A program made the translations under genes and the position numbers. This document shows, piece after piece, positions 25,514-33,480 of a stretch of 64,000 nt of DNA. This DNA comes from Comamonas resistens (GTDB lineage: Bacteria > Pseudomonadota > Gammaproteobacteria > Burkholderiales > Burkholderiaceae_C). Under the pieces are notes generated by a model. The model did no database searches and was not told the DNA's origin. It saw nothing but the letters and a program-made list of their open reading frames with translations. Location: positions 62,001-126,000 of the forward strand of contig NZ_CP125947.1 in assembly GCF_030064165.1 (NCBI RefSeq). Direction: 5' to 3'. Numbering within the stretch: position 1 is the first letter of the stretch; each line of letters starts with the position of its first letter.

Positions 25514-27433
25514 ATGTCCGCTTTGCCCACCCGCGTGCTGGCCGTCATTCCGCCGATGACGCAGCTCAACACTCCCTACCCCTCCACGGCCTATCTGACC
25601 GGCTTTCTGCGCTCGCGCGGCATCACCGCCATGCAGGAAGATCTGGCTCTGGCCCTGGTGCTGCATCTGCTCTCGCCCGATGGCCTGCGCGCCGTGGCCG
25701 AGCGTATCCAGAGCCTGCCTGCCAAGCAGCACACGCCTGCCGTCCAGTCCTTTGTCGCGCAGCAGGAGCGCTATCTGGCCACAATTGCGCCCACGATTGC
25801 GTTTTTGCAGGGGCGAGATTCCACGCTGGCCCACCGCATCGTGGGGCGCCACTTTCTGCCCGAAGGTCCGCGCTTTGCCACGCTGGACGTGTACGAGGAC
25901 GAGGAAGGCGGCGATCCCCTGGGCTGGGCTTTCGGGGCCCTGGGTCTGCACGACAAGGCCAAGCATCTGGCCACGCTGTATCTCAACGATCTGGCCGATG
26001 TGCTGCGCGATGCCGTGGACGAGCGCTTCGAGTTCGTGCGCTATGCCGAGTCGCTGGCCGGCAGCCAGCCCACCTTCGATCCGCTGGCCAGCGCCCTCGC
26101 GGCAGAGCCCAATCTGGTGGACGAGGTGCTGGAGCGCCTGACGCTGGAGGCCGTGGAGCGTCACCAGCCGACGGTGGTGCTGCTGTCCGTGCCCTTTCCA
26201 GGCTCGGCCTATGCGGCGTTTCGCATTGCCCAGACCATCAAGCGGCGCTTTCCGCAGATTGCCACGGTGCTGGGTGGCGGCTTTGTCAACACCGAGCTGC
26301 GCGAGCTGGCCGAGCCGCGCGTGTTCGACTACTTCGACTTCGTGACGCTGGATGCGGGCGAACGCCCGCTGCTGGCGCTGCTCGAGCATCTGCGCGGCGA
26401 GCGTGGCAGATCGCGGCTGGTGCGCACTTTTGTGCGCGGCAGTGATGACGAAGGTGGCAAGGTCCAGTACATCAACATGATGGAGTCCGACATCGCGTTT
26501 GCCGAGGTCGGCACGCCCACCTGGGACGGCCTGCCGCTGGACCGATACCTGTCGCTGCTGGACATGCTCAACCCCATGCACCGTCTGTGGAGCGACGGGC
26601 GCTGGAACAAGCTCACCGTGGCCCATGGCTGCTACTGGAAGAAGTGCAGCTTCTGCGATGTCAGCCTGGACTATATCGGCCGCTACGAGGGCGCCAGCGC
26701 CGCCGTGCTGGCCGACCGCATCGAGGCCATCGTCGCCGAGACCGGCCAGACCGGCTTTCACTTCGTCGACGAGGCCGCGCCGCCCAAGGCGCTCAAGGCG
26801 CTGTCGCAGGAGCTGATTGCGCGCAATGCCGGCATCTCGTGGTGGGGCAATGTGCGCTTCGAGAAGACCTTCACGCCCGAGCTGGCCGAGCTGATGGCCG
26901 ACAGCGGCTGCATCGCGATTTCGGGTGGTCTGGAAGTGGCATCCGACCGGCTGCTGGCGCTGATGAAAAAAGGTGTCACCGTGGACCAGGTGGCACGCGT
27001 GACCAAGGCCTTCTCGGAGGCCGGCATTCTGGTCCACGCCTATCTGATGTACGGTTTTCCGACGCAGACCGTGCAGGACACGGTGGACGCGCTCGAGTAT
27101 GTGCGCCAGCTGTTTCTCAACGGTTGCATTCAAAGCGGCTTCTTTCACCGCTTCAGTTGCACCGTGCACTCGCCCGTGGGCCTCAACCCCGAGGAATACG
27201 GCATCGAGCTGCCGCCGCTGCCCGAGGGCAACTTTGCCAAGAACGACCGCCCCTTCATCGACCCCACGGGCGTCGATCACGACGCACTGGGCGCGGCGCT
27301 CAAGAAGGCCATCTACAACTTCATGCACGGCATCGGCCTGGAGGAGGACGTGCGCATGTGGTTCCCGTTCAAGGTGCCCAAGCCCACGGTTAAGCGCGAC
27401 CGCATTGCGCGTGCGCTGCAGCAGAAGCAGTGA
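25514..27433 (+). CDS. B12-binding-type radical SAM protein of unknown function
   Basis: A 639-residue protein. The N-terminal half has a B12-binding-like Rossmann domain (VLAVIPPMTQLNTPYPSTAYLTGFLRSRG, later VVLLSVPFPGSAYAAFRIAQTIKRRFPQIATVLGGGFVNTELRE), although the usual DxHxxG cobalamin motif is not visible. A radical SAM domain follows (about 365-590). Its cluster motif reads GCYWKKCSFCD, i.e. C-x4-C-x2-C instead of the standard C-x3-C-x2-C. HFVDEAAPPKALKAL, a glycine-rich ISGGLEVASDRLL and VHAYLMYGFPTQT are as in BchE-like families. Substrate unknown; it stands alone between repeats. GTG/ATG alternatives are limited, and ATG 25514 fits. Confidence 0.85.
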   Translation: MSALPTRVLAVIPPMTQLNTPYPSTAYLTGFLRSRGITAMQEDLALALVLHLLSPDGLRAVAERIQSLPAKQHTPAVQSFVAQQERYLATIAPTIAFLQGRDSTLAHRIVGRHFLPEGPRFATLDVYEDEEGGDPLGWAFGALGLHDKAKHLATLYLNDLADVLRDAVDERFEFVRYAESLAGSQPTFDPLASALAAEPNLVDEVLERLTLEAVERHQPTVVLLSVPFPGSAYAAFRIAQTIKRRFPQIATVLGGGFVNTELRELAEPRVFDYFDFVTLDAGERPLLALLEHLRGERGRSRLVRTFVRGSDDEGGKVQYINMMESDIAFAEVGTPTWDGLPLDRYLSLLDMLNPMHRLWSDGRWNKLTVAHGCYWKKCSFCDVSLDYIGRYEGASAAVLADRIEAIVAETGQTGFHFVDEAAPPKALKALSQELIARNAGISWWGNVRFEKTFTPELAELMADSGCIAISGGLEVASDRLLALMKKGVTVDQVARVTKAFSEAGILVHAYLMYGFPTQTVQDTVDALEYVRQLFLNGCIQSGFFHRFSCTVHSPVGLNPEEYGIELPPLPEGNFAKNDRPFIDPTGVDHDALGAALKKAIYNFMHGIGLEEDVRMWFPFKVPKPTVKRDRIARALQQKQ

Positions 27434-27434
27434 A

Positions 27435-27453
27435 TTTGATAGCTGCTTGCGCT
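27435..27453 (+). repeat. Short TAGCTGC-type repeat (family R3)
   Basis: TTTGATAGCTGCTTGCGCT, two bases after the radical SAM stop codon. Confidence 0.65.
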
Positions 27454-27521
27454 GGTCAATTCTGAAAATATCAATAGTTTGAGCTCAAAATCAGGTATGG
27501 ATCTGCGGTAGCAGCTTCGCT

Positions 27522-27540
27522 TTTGATAGCTGCTTGAAGC
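27522..27540 (+). repeat. Short TAGCTGC-type repeat (family R3), partial
   Basis: TTTGATAGCTGCTTGAAGC, 70 bp after the previous copy and before the NCS2 permease gene. Confidence 0.5.
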
Positions 27541-27640
27541 AGCGCCCCTGCTGCCGGCCGTTGCAAGCTGCCACTGGCCGTTCACGGAAAGCAAGGGCTT
27601 GCCATAATCTGCCCCGTTTAATAACTCCAGGAGTGACGGG

Positions 27641-28957
27641 ATGGGAATATTTCAATGGCAGGAGCGCTCGGCCGCGACCCTGCAGGCCGGGGGCGTGATC
27701 GGCCCCGACGAGCGTCTGCCATGGCCGCAGACCGGGCTGATGGGCGTGCAGCACGTGATCGCCATGTTCGGCTCCACGGTGCTGGCGCCCATCCTCATGG
27801 GCTTCGATCCGAATCTGGCCGTGTTCATGAGCGGCATAGGCACGCTGATCTTCTTCATCATCACCGGCGGCAAGGTGCCCAGCTATCTGGGTTCGTCCTT
27901 TGCCTTCATCAGCGTGGTGGGTGCTGTCACCGGCTATAGCGGCCAGGGCGCCAATCCCAATATCGGGCTGGCGCTGGGCGGCATCATCGCCTGCGGCCTG
28001 GTCTATATGCTGGTCGGCTTTCTGGTGCAGGTGATCGGCACGCGCTGGATAGAGCGCATGATGCCGCCCGTGGTCACGGGCGCCGTGGTGGCCGTGATCG
28101 GCCTGAACCTGGCATCGATTCCCGTCAAGAACATGGCCTCCAACAACTTCGAGGCCTGGATGCAGGCGCTGACCTTTGTCAGCGTGGGTCTGGTGGCAGT
28201 GTTCACGCGCGGCATGGTGCAGCGTCTGCTGATTCTGGTCGGCCTGATCGTGGCCAGCCTGCTCTACGGCCTGTTCACCAATGTGCTGGGCTGGGGCAAG
28301 CCGGTGGATCTGTCGGGCGTGATCAATGCGCCCTGGTTCGGCGTGCCGCATTTCCATGCACCCGTGTTCACGGCCCATGCCATGGTGCTCATCGTGCCCG
28401 TGGTCATCATTCTGGTGGCCGAGAACCTGGGCCATATCAAGGCCGTGACGGCCATGACCGGCAAGGACATGGATCAGTACATGGGCCGTGCCTTCATCGG
28501 TGACGGCGTGGCCACCATGGTCAGCGCCAGCGTGGGCGGCACGGGCGTGACCACCTATTCCGAAAACATCGGCGTGATGGCGGCAACGCGCATCTACTCC
28601 ACCGCCGTGTTCTTTGTGGCGGCCCTGCTGGCCGTGCTGCTGGGTTTCTCGCCCAAGTTCGGCGCGCTGATCCAGGCCATTCCGCTGCCCGTGATGGGCG
28701 GTGTTTCCATCGTGGTCTTCGGCCTGATCGCCATTGCCGGCGCCAAGATCTGGGTGGACAACAAGGTGGACTTTTCGCAGAACAAGAACATCATCGTGGC
28801 GGCCATCACCCTGATTCTGGGTACGGGCAACTTCACGCTGCTGTTTGGCGAATTCAAGCTCGAAGGCATAGGTACCGCCACCTTTGGCGCCATCATCCTC
28901 TATGCCTTGCTCAACCTGCGCGAGCAGGGCGATGAAACTCGGGAAACACGCGAGTGA
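27641..28957 (+). CDS. NCS2-family nucleobase permease (uracil/xanthine type)
   Basis: A 438-residue inner-membrane transporter with about 12-14 hydrophobic segments. The N-terminal GLMGVQHVIAMFGSTVLAPILMGF and the central VAENLGHIKAVTAMTGKDM are NCS2 signatures; GTGVTTYSENIGVMAATRIYSTAVF matches the substrate-binding loop of uracil permeases UraA and RutG. Proton-driven uptake of uracil or another pyrimidine is most likely. GGAGTGACGGG lies upstream of the ATG. It is monocistronic and followed by a structured region with a strong terminator. Confidence 0.88.
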   Translation: MGIFQWQERSAATLQAGGVIGPDERLPWPQTGLMGVQHVIAMFGSTVLAPILMGFDPNLAVFMSGIGTLIFFIITGGKVPSYLGSSFAFISVVGAVTGYSGQGANPNIGLALGGIIACGLVYMLVGFLVQVIGTRWIERMMPPVVTGAVVAVIGLNLASIPVKNMASNNFEAWMQALTFVSVGLVAVFTRGMVQRLLILVGLIVASLLYGLFTNVLGWGKPVDLSGVINAPWFGVPHFHAPVFTAHAMVLIVPVVIILVAENLGHIKAVTAMTGKDMDQYMGRAFIGDGVATMVSASVGGTGVTTYSENIGVMAATRIYSTAVFFVAALLAVLLGFSPKFGALIQAIPLPVMGGVSIVVFGLIAIAGAKIWVDNKVDFSQNKNIIVAAITLILGTGNFTLLFGEFKLEGIGTATFGAIILYALLNLREQGDETRETRE

Positions 28958-28987
28958 GTGCTGACATGTAACCGAGGGAACATACCC

Positions 28988-29090
28988 TTGACAGCAGCGC
29001 GGGGCCTTTGCGGGTAAACCCGAAACTCATGTTCCGCGCTGGTAACATTTCTCGCTGGAGATATGCCGCCCTACCCGGGCGGTTTTTTTT
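28988..29090 (+). ncRNA. Possible small RNA or leader ending in a terminator
   Basis: A TTGACA at 28988 is followed by a structured stretch: CAGCGCGG (28993-29000) pairs with CCGCGCTG further on, enclosing a GGGTAAACCC hairpin, and the region ends in the intrinsic terminator at 29066-29090. A matching -10 box is not clear. It may simply be the 3' UTR of the permease gene, or a short RNA or attenuator ahead of the CoA-transferase gene. Confidence 0.3.
29066..29090 (+). terminator. Strong intrinsic terminator
   Basis: CCGCCC and GGGCGG flank a 5-nt loop and are followed by eight T. It lies 109 bp past the permease stop and 104 bp before the CoA-transferase start. Confidence 0.92.
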
Positions 29091-29193
29091 AGGGGTGCCA
29101 GCCACGCGCTGAGCATGGGCCGCAAAAATGCCATCGTGCTCGCGCTGGTCAGGCTCGCGTGCCGGGCCGGGGCCTCTGAGTTTGGAGCCAACA

Positions 29194-30708
29194 ATGTCCA
29201 TCGCAGATCGCGTACGTTACCCAGAATTCCTCTCGCGCGTCATGACGGCCGAAGAGGCGGCCGCCATGATTCCCCATGGCGTCAATGTCGGTATGAGCGG
29301 CTTTACCGGAGCCGGTTACCCCAAGGCGCTGCCCCAGGCGATTGCCGCCCGTGCCAAGGCCGAACATGCCGCTGGCAAGCCCTACAAGATCAATGTCTGG
29401 ACCGGCGCGTCCACGGCCGCCGAATGCGATGGCGTGATGGCCGAAGCCCATGCGCTGGGCCAGCGCCTGCCCTTCAACACCGACCCCACGGCGCGCAAGG
29501 CCGTGAACTCGGGCGAGATCGACTTCATCGACATGCATCTGTCCCATGTGGCGCAGCACGCATGGTTCGGCTTTCTGGGCCCTATGAACATCGCCGTGGT
29601 CGAGGTGCTGGGCGTGACCGCCGACGGTCTGCTGATTCCGTCGACGGCCGTGGGCAACAACAAGACCTGGCTGGAAATCGCCGACAAGGTGATTCTGGAA
29701 GTCAACACCAAACCGCCTGCCAAGATGGAAGGCATGCACGACATCTACTACGGCACGGCCATCCCGCCACGGCGCATGCCCATCAGCATGACCCATGCCG
29801 ATGACCGCATCGGCGAGGCCTATCTGAAGGTCGACCCTGCCAAGGTGATCGCCGTGGTCGAGACCCACAAGGGCGACCGCGACAATGTGTTCGCCGTGCC
29901 CGACGAGAACTCCCAGAAGATCGCCGGCTACATCATCGACTTCCTGGCCCACGAGATGAAGATGGGTCGCCTGCCCAAGGAAATGCTGCCCATCCAGTCG
30001 GGCGTGGGCAATGTGGCCAATGCCGTGCTGGCGGGTTTGCTGACCGGCCCGTTCGAGAACCTGCTGGGCTTTACCGAAGTGCTGCAGGACGGCATGCTGG
30101 ACCTGCTGCGCGCGGGCAAGATGAGCAAGGCCTCGGCCACCTCCATATCGCTGTCTGCGGCAGCCTACAAGGACTTCGAGGACAACATCGACTTCTACCG
30201 TGAGCGCATCATCCTGCGCCCGCAGGAAATCTCGAACCACCCCGAGCTGGTGCGCCGCCTGGGCATCATCGCCATGAACTCGATGATCGAAGCCGATATC
30301 TACGGCAACATCAACTCCACCCATGTCATGGGCACGGGCATGATGAACGGCATCGGCGGCTCGGGCGATTTTGCGCGCAACGGCTATCTGTCCTTCTTCG
30401 TCACGCCTTCCGTGGCCAAGGACGGCAAGATCAGCTGCATCGTGCCCATGTGCTCGCATGTCGATCACACCGAGCATGACACCCAGATCATCGTCACCGA
30501 ACAAGGCCTGGCCGATCTGCGTGGCCTGTCGCCCAAGCAGCGAGCGCAGGTCATCATCGACAACTGCGCCCACCCCGACTATCGCGATCAGCTGCAGCAC
30601 TACTTCGACCGCGCACGTCTGAAAGGTGCGCAGCATACGCCGCATATCCTGCGCGAGGCCCTGAGCTGGCACGAGCGCTTCAGCGAAACCGGTGACATGC
30701 GCGTTTAA
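29194..30708 (+). CDS. Acetyl-CoA hydrolase/transferase family, probably succinyl-CoA:acetate CoA-transferase
   Basis: A 504-residue family I CoA-transferase. MTAEEAAAMIPHGVNVGMSGFTGAGYPKALPQAI and WTGASTAAECDGVMA open the protein; GFTEVLQDGMLDLL supplies the likely catalytic Glu295, close to Glu294 of Acetobacter AarC; NSTHVMGTGMMNGIGGSGDFARNGY is the CoA-site glycine-rich loop. It would exchange CoA between succinyl-CoA and acetate. ATG 29194 has GGAG upstream and is preferred over a longer frame from 29128. It is monocistronic, with an R2 repeat and a terminator downstream. Confidence 0.9.
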   Translation: MSIADRVRYPEFLSRVMTAEEAAAMIPHGVNVGMSGFTGAGYPKALPQAIAARAKAEHAAGKPYKINVWTGASTAAECDGVMAEAHALGQRLPFNTDPTARKAVNSGEIDFIDMHLSHVAQHAWFGFLGPMNIAVVEVLGVTADGLLIPSTAVGNNKTWLEIADKVILEVNTKPPAKMEGMHDIYYGTAIPPRRMPISMTHADDRIGEAYLKVDPAKVIAVVETHKGDRDNVFAVPDENSQKIAGYIIDFLAHEMKMGRLPKEMLPIQSGVGNVANAVLAGLLTGPFENLLGFTEVLQDGMLDLLRAGKMSKASATSISLSAAAYKDFEDNIDFYRERIILRPQEISNHPELVRRLGIIAMNSMIEADIYGNINSTHVMGTGMMNGIGGSGDFARNGYLSFFVTPSVAKDGKISCIVPMCSHVDHTEHDTQIIVTEQGLADLRGLSPKQRAQVIIDNCAHPDYRDQLQHYFDRARLKGAQHTPHILREALSWHERFSETGDMRV

Positions 30709-30715
30709 TTGTTTA

Positions 30716-30810
30716 CCCCCTGTGCCGCTGCACGGCTTCCCCAGGGGACGACGCCATCGCGGTGGGGCGGCGGGGCCGCCTAGGCCCTTGCCCGGTGTCT
30801 CTGACGAGGC
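30716..30810 (+). repeat. GC-rich dispersed repeat (family R2), copy d
   Basis: CCCCCTGTGCCGCTGCACGGCTTCCCC, then GGGACGACGCC and a GGCGGGGCCGCCTAGGCCC segment. It lies between the CoA-transferase stop and its terminator. Confidence 0.65.
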
Positions 30811-30849
30811 AGCGTTAGCCAAGCGAAACTCGTTTATCCAGTAGCATCA

Positions 30850-30879
30850 AGGACGGTCTGTTTCAGGCCGTCCTTTTTT
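30850..30879 (+). terminator. Intrinsic terminator of the CoA-transferase gene
   Basis: GGACGG and CCGTCC form the stem, with an 11-nt loop and six T. The R4 element starts five bases after the T-run. Confidence 0.88.
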
Positions 30880-30884
30880 CATCG

Positions 30885-30964
30885 CCGGGCCGCCCCAAGA
30901 TGAAAAGCCCCTCTTGGAGGGGCTGCGAACCACACGCAGTGTGGGCGTGGGGTGTCTTTTTCAT
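30885..30964 (+). repeat. Terminator-linked structured repeat (family R4), copy A
   Basis: Starts CCGGGCCGCCCCAAGATG. ATGAAAA-GCCCC (30900-30911) can pair with GGGG...TTTTCAT (ending 30964), enclosing an AGCCCCTcttggAGGGGCT hairpin and a CACACGCAGTGTGGGCGTG segment. It ends in a T-run, 20 bp before the GFA gene start. Copies B and C are at 48869 and 58067. Confidence 0.75.
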
Positions 30965-30984
30965 GCTGCAACCCGTTTCGCGCC

Positions 30985-31446
30985 ATGCATATTCATCAGA
31001 TTCCGGAAGACTCCGCGGCCACCACCACAGGTTCCTGTCTGTGCGGGCAGGTGAGGTTTGCAATTCACGGCGAACTGGCCGGAATTCAGGCCTGTCACTG
31101 CAGCCAGTGCCGCAAGGCCCAGGGCGGACCGCTGGCCACCAATATTCCGGTGAGGCAGGAGCAGATCCGCTGGCTTGCGGGGCACGATCAGCTGCGTCAC
31201 TTCGAATCCTCGCCAGGCAAGCTGCGCGCCTTCTGCCCGCAATGCGGCTCGCCGGTCTACAGCCAGCGCAGCAGTCTGGCCGGAGTGCTGCGCATACGTG
31301 CCGGTCTGCTCGATGAGCCCGCAGGGACCTCATTGAGCAGCCACCAGTATGTGGCCTCGCGCGCTTCCTGGTGGCCTTTGCCCGAGGATGGTTTGCCCCG
31401 GTATGACGACGCTATGCCACCTGCCTCAACGCAGGCTTCTCATTGA
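30985..31446 (+). CDS. GFA family (CENP-V fold) zinc-binding protein
   Basis: A 153-residue protein of the glutathione-dependent formaldehyde-activating (GFA/DUF636) family. The zinc ligands are in GSCLCGQVRF, ACHCSQCRKAQGG and AFCPQCGSPVYS. Most members have no proven role; only a few act on S-hydroxymethylglutathione, so function is left open. I prefer ATG 30985 because the upstream frame to 30952 lies in repeat R4. A PaaI-like thioesterase gene starts 21 bp downstream and may be co-transcribed. Confidence 0.85.
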   Translation: MHIHQIPEDSAATTTGSCLCGQVRFAIHGELAGIQACHCSQCRKAQGGPLATNIPVRQEQIRWLAGHDQLRHFESSPGKLRAFCPQCGSPVYSQRSSLAGVLRIRAGLLDEPAGTSLSSHQYVASRASWWPLPEDGLPRYDDAMPPASTQASH

Positions 31447-31467
31447 TTGACAGCACACAGGATTGAT

Positions 31468-31941
31468 ATGGCTATCTGGACCCGTGAAATTGATCTCAAG
31501 GCACTGAATGCAGGCGGTGTCAACACCGCAGTTTCCCATTTGGGAATTGAGTTCACCGAGTACGGTGATGACTTCATCTGCGCCCGCATCCATGTGGACG
31601 AGCGCACCTGCCAGCCCTATGGCATTTTGCATGGCGGCGTCAGCGTGGTGCTGGCGGAAACGCTGGGCTCCACCGCCGCCGCCCTGTCCATTCCACAAGG
31701 CCATCGCTGCGTGGGCCTGAGCGTCACGGCCAACCATATCCGCGCAGGCCGCAAAGGCAGCTGGATCACGGCCACCGCACGCCCTGCGCATCTGGGGCGC
31801 ACCACCCATGTCTGGAGCATCGAGCTGCGCGATGAGAACGGCAAGCTGACCTGCAATTGCAGTTTGACGATGGCGATTTTGGCGCCTGAGGCGGCGAAGA
31901 ATGTGAGGTTGGATCAGGCTTCTGTGGGCGGGGTGCAGTAG
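31468..31941 (+). CDS. PaaI-like hotdog-fold thioesterase
   Basis: A 157-residue 4HBT-superfamily protein. The signature YGILHGGVSVVLAETLGSTAAAL holds the HGG loop and the catalytic acidic residue of PaaI/YdiI-type acyl-CoA thioesterases, and LSVTANHIRAGRKGSW is the following strand pair. It would hydrolyse aryl- or acyl-CoA, such as 1,4-dihydroxy-2-naphthoyl-CoA or phenylacetyl-CoA-like esters. A GATTGATATG context surrounds the start at 31468; no strong ribosome site is evident. A long non-coding repeat region follows. Confidence 0.88.
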   Translation: MAIWTREIDLKALNAGGVNTAVSHLGIEFTEYGDDFICARIHVDERTCQPYGILHGGVSVVLAETLGSTAAALSIPQGHRCVGLSVTANHIRAGRKGSWITATARPAHLGRTTHVWSIELRDENGKLTCNCSLTMAILAPEAAKNVRLDQASVGGVQ

Positions 31942-31947
31942 TTTTCT

Positions 31948-32225
31948 TTTGAGGACAGAGGCCGGGATTTCGCCCCGGCAGGCGACCTACTTTCTTTTGC
32001 AAGAAAGTAGGCAAAGAGCCAGCCCCTACTGCGCACGTCCCTCCGGCTTCGCCTGCGGGCAACCTGCGCCGTCAAGCCCTTGGGGCTGTGCGGCCCAACT
32101 CACTGCGTGCCTGCGGCACTCCGTTCAGACACACGGCCGCAAGTCAGGGCACGAAGCTGCTGCACTCTGCGGTGCAGCAGCCAGCCCCAAGAACTTGCCG
32201 TCGCAGGCGTGGGCACAAGGGGCAA
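31948..32225 (+). repeat. Structured repeat R5, left copy
   Basis: Begins TTTGAGGACAGAG. It carries three perfect hairpins: GCCGGG/CCCGGC (31961-31979), CCTACTTTCTT/AAGAAAGTAGG (31986-32011) and GCTGCTGCAC/GTGCAGCAGC with loop TCTGCG (32156-32181). The right copy at 32335-32617 is inverted and diverged, but keeps the three hairpins at matching spacing. No plausible ORF. The right limit is approximate. Confidence 0.8.
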
Positions 32226-32254
32226 TACCGGGTACGGGATAGCTTCTTTAAAAA

Positions 32255-32300
32255 TTGATAGCTGCTGCCGCAATCTGAATAAGCGCTAGAAGCTAATTTC
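32255..32300 (+). repeat. TAGCTGC-type repeat (family R3) between the two R5 copies
   Basis: AATTGATAGCTGCTGCCGC continues into AATAAGCGCTAGAAGC, which pairs partly with the first half. It lies in the centre of the 695-bp gene-free stretch 31942-32636. Confidence 0.6.
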
Positions 32301-32334
32301 GTCACAAATCCTGCAGGCCGTCCGTTCCCGCCTC

Positions 32335-32617
32335 CACCCGTCTGTCTGCGCCTGCGGCATGCGGTTCAGGCTGCGGGCATTGGCACCGAAGAGTGCCAAT
32401 GCATCGTCATCAAATTTGCGGCAACGTGTTTGAACGCAGCGCTGCAAGCGCGCAGTGAGTTTTGCCGTACCGCAGTCTGAATCGCGTGACACAGGTTTGC
32501 CCGTAGGCGAAGCCGAAGGGACGCAGACACTCGGGTCGCATTCTTTGGGTTACTTTTCTTGTGCGAGCAAGAAAAGTAACTCGGCTGGCGGGCCGAGACC
32601 CGCCCTCTGTCCTCAAA
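32335..32617 (-). repeat. Structured repeat R5, right copy (inverted)
   Basis: Read on the minus strand it begins TTTGAGGACAGAG and has hairpins GGCGGG/CCCGCC (32604-32587), GTTACTTTTCTT/AAGAAAAGTAAC (32580-32549) and GCATTGGCAC/GTGCCAATGC with loop TCTTCG (32402-32377). Each stem is perfect although the bases differ from the left copy. The sequence between hairpins 2 and 3 is also recognisably homologous (GTCCCTTCGGCTTCGCC, AACTCACTGCG). Confidence 0.8.
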
Positions 32618-32636
32618 CAAAACAGCAGCGAAAAAA

Positions 32637-33338
32637 TCAAACCCCCAACAACGCCGACAACTTTTCAGGGCGCTGAATCAACTCCGCAGAAGGCGCTTGC
32701 AAAGCAAGCTTGCCCTTTTCCATCACCGCCGCGTAATCAGTGTGCGCTAGCACCTTCTTGTAATCGCGGTCCACGATCAAAGTGGAGATACCGGTCTCGC
32801 GAATCTGTGCAATCACGCGCCAGATTTCGGCCACCACCAGCGGGGCCAGACCTTCTGTCGCTTCATCCAAGATCATGAGGCGCGGATTGGTCATCAGTGC
32901 GCGGCCTATGGAGACCATTTGCTGCTCGCCGCCCGAGAGCTGATCGCCGCCGTTGGACAGGCGCTCCTTCAGGCGCGGAAAAGTCTCCAGCACGCGCTCA
33001 TAGGTCCAGTCCTTCTGGCCGCCCAGGCCGGCGCGCGCGCTCATCTGCAGGTTTTCCTTGACCGAAAGATTGGGGAAGACGCCGCGCCCTTCGGGTACAT
33101 AGCCAATGCCAAGGCGTGCCATTTTTTCGGGGGCGGAATTCGTCACCTCGCGGCCATCGGCAAACACCTTGCCTTGCCGTGCGGGGACATAGCCCATGAG
33201 CGTGCGGATTAGCGTGGTCTTGCCCATGCCGTTGCGGCCCAGCAGGCCCACGGCGCGGCCCTGCGGCAGCTCCAGCGAGACGCCGTGCAGGATATGGCTG
33301 TCGCCGTAATAGGTGTGCAGTTCCTGCACGCTGAACAT
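32637..33338 (-). CDS. livF: Branched-chain-type ABC transporter ATPase LivF
   Basis: A 233-residue ATPase of the HAAT family. Walker A is GLLGRNGMGKTTL, the signature is LSGGEQQM, Walker B RLMILDEATEGLAP, and the switch histidine position reads VDRDYKK instead of the usual VEHD/VEQN, so the H-loop His is replaced by Arg/Asp here. It energises uptake with LivG. The start 33338 matches family length; the longer frame runs through repeat R2. Given the flanking benzoate genes the substrate is probably benzoate or a related aromatic acid rather than leucine. Confidence 0.92.
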   Translation of the reverse strand: MFSVQELHTYYGDSHILHGVSLELPQGRAVGLLGRNGMGKTTLIRTLMGYVPARQGKVFADGREVTNSAPEKMARLGIGYVPEGRGVFPNLSVKENLQMSARAGLGGQKDWTYERVLETFPRLKERLSNGGDQLSGGEQQMVSIGRALMTNPRLMILDEATEGLAPLVVAEIWRVIAQIRETGISTLIVDRDYKKVLAHTDYAAVMEKGKLALQAPSAELIQRPEKLSALLGV

Positions 33339-33381
33339 GGCATGGTTCGAAGGCTCGGAAAGTGGGCGCGTGCCTGTGCCA

Positions 33382-33476
33382 GAGGCACCAAGCAAGGGCC
33401 GCCCCGCAGCGATGGTGCCGTCCCCCTCCCGCGCAGCGAGAGAGGGGGAAGCGGCAGAGCCGCTCAGGGGGTGCCT
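33382..33476 (-). repeat. GC-rich dispersed repeat (family R2), copy e, inside liv operon
   Basis: On the plus strand it runs from AGGCACCAAGCAAGGGCCGCC to CGCTCAGGGGGTGCC, with GGCACC/GGTGCC at its ends. It fills the livG-livF gap and closely matches copy f at 35400, in the same orientation. Confidence 0.8.
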
Positions 33477-33480
33477 GGTT

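Noticed and set aside
25484..27328. 614-codon open frame opposite the radical SAM gene
   Set aside because: It has the same low-information, His/Gly/Arg-rich composition as other shadow frames, and the plus-strand protein is well supported.
29149..30822. 557-codon open frame opposite the CoA-transferase gene
   Set aside because: A shadow of a conserved enzyme; no motif, and it extends into an R2 repeat.
32286..32676. Several short ORFs in the R5 region
   Set aside because: They lie wholly in inverted, hairpin-rich repeat DNA and differ between the two arms; no ribosome sites.
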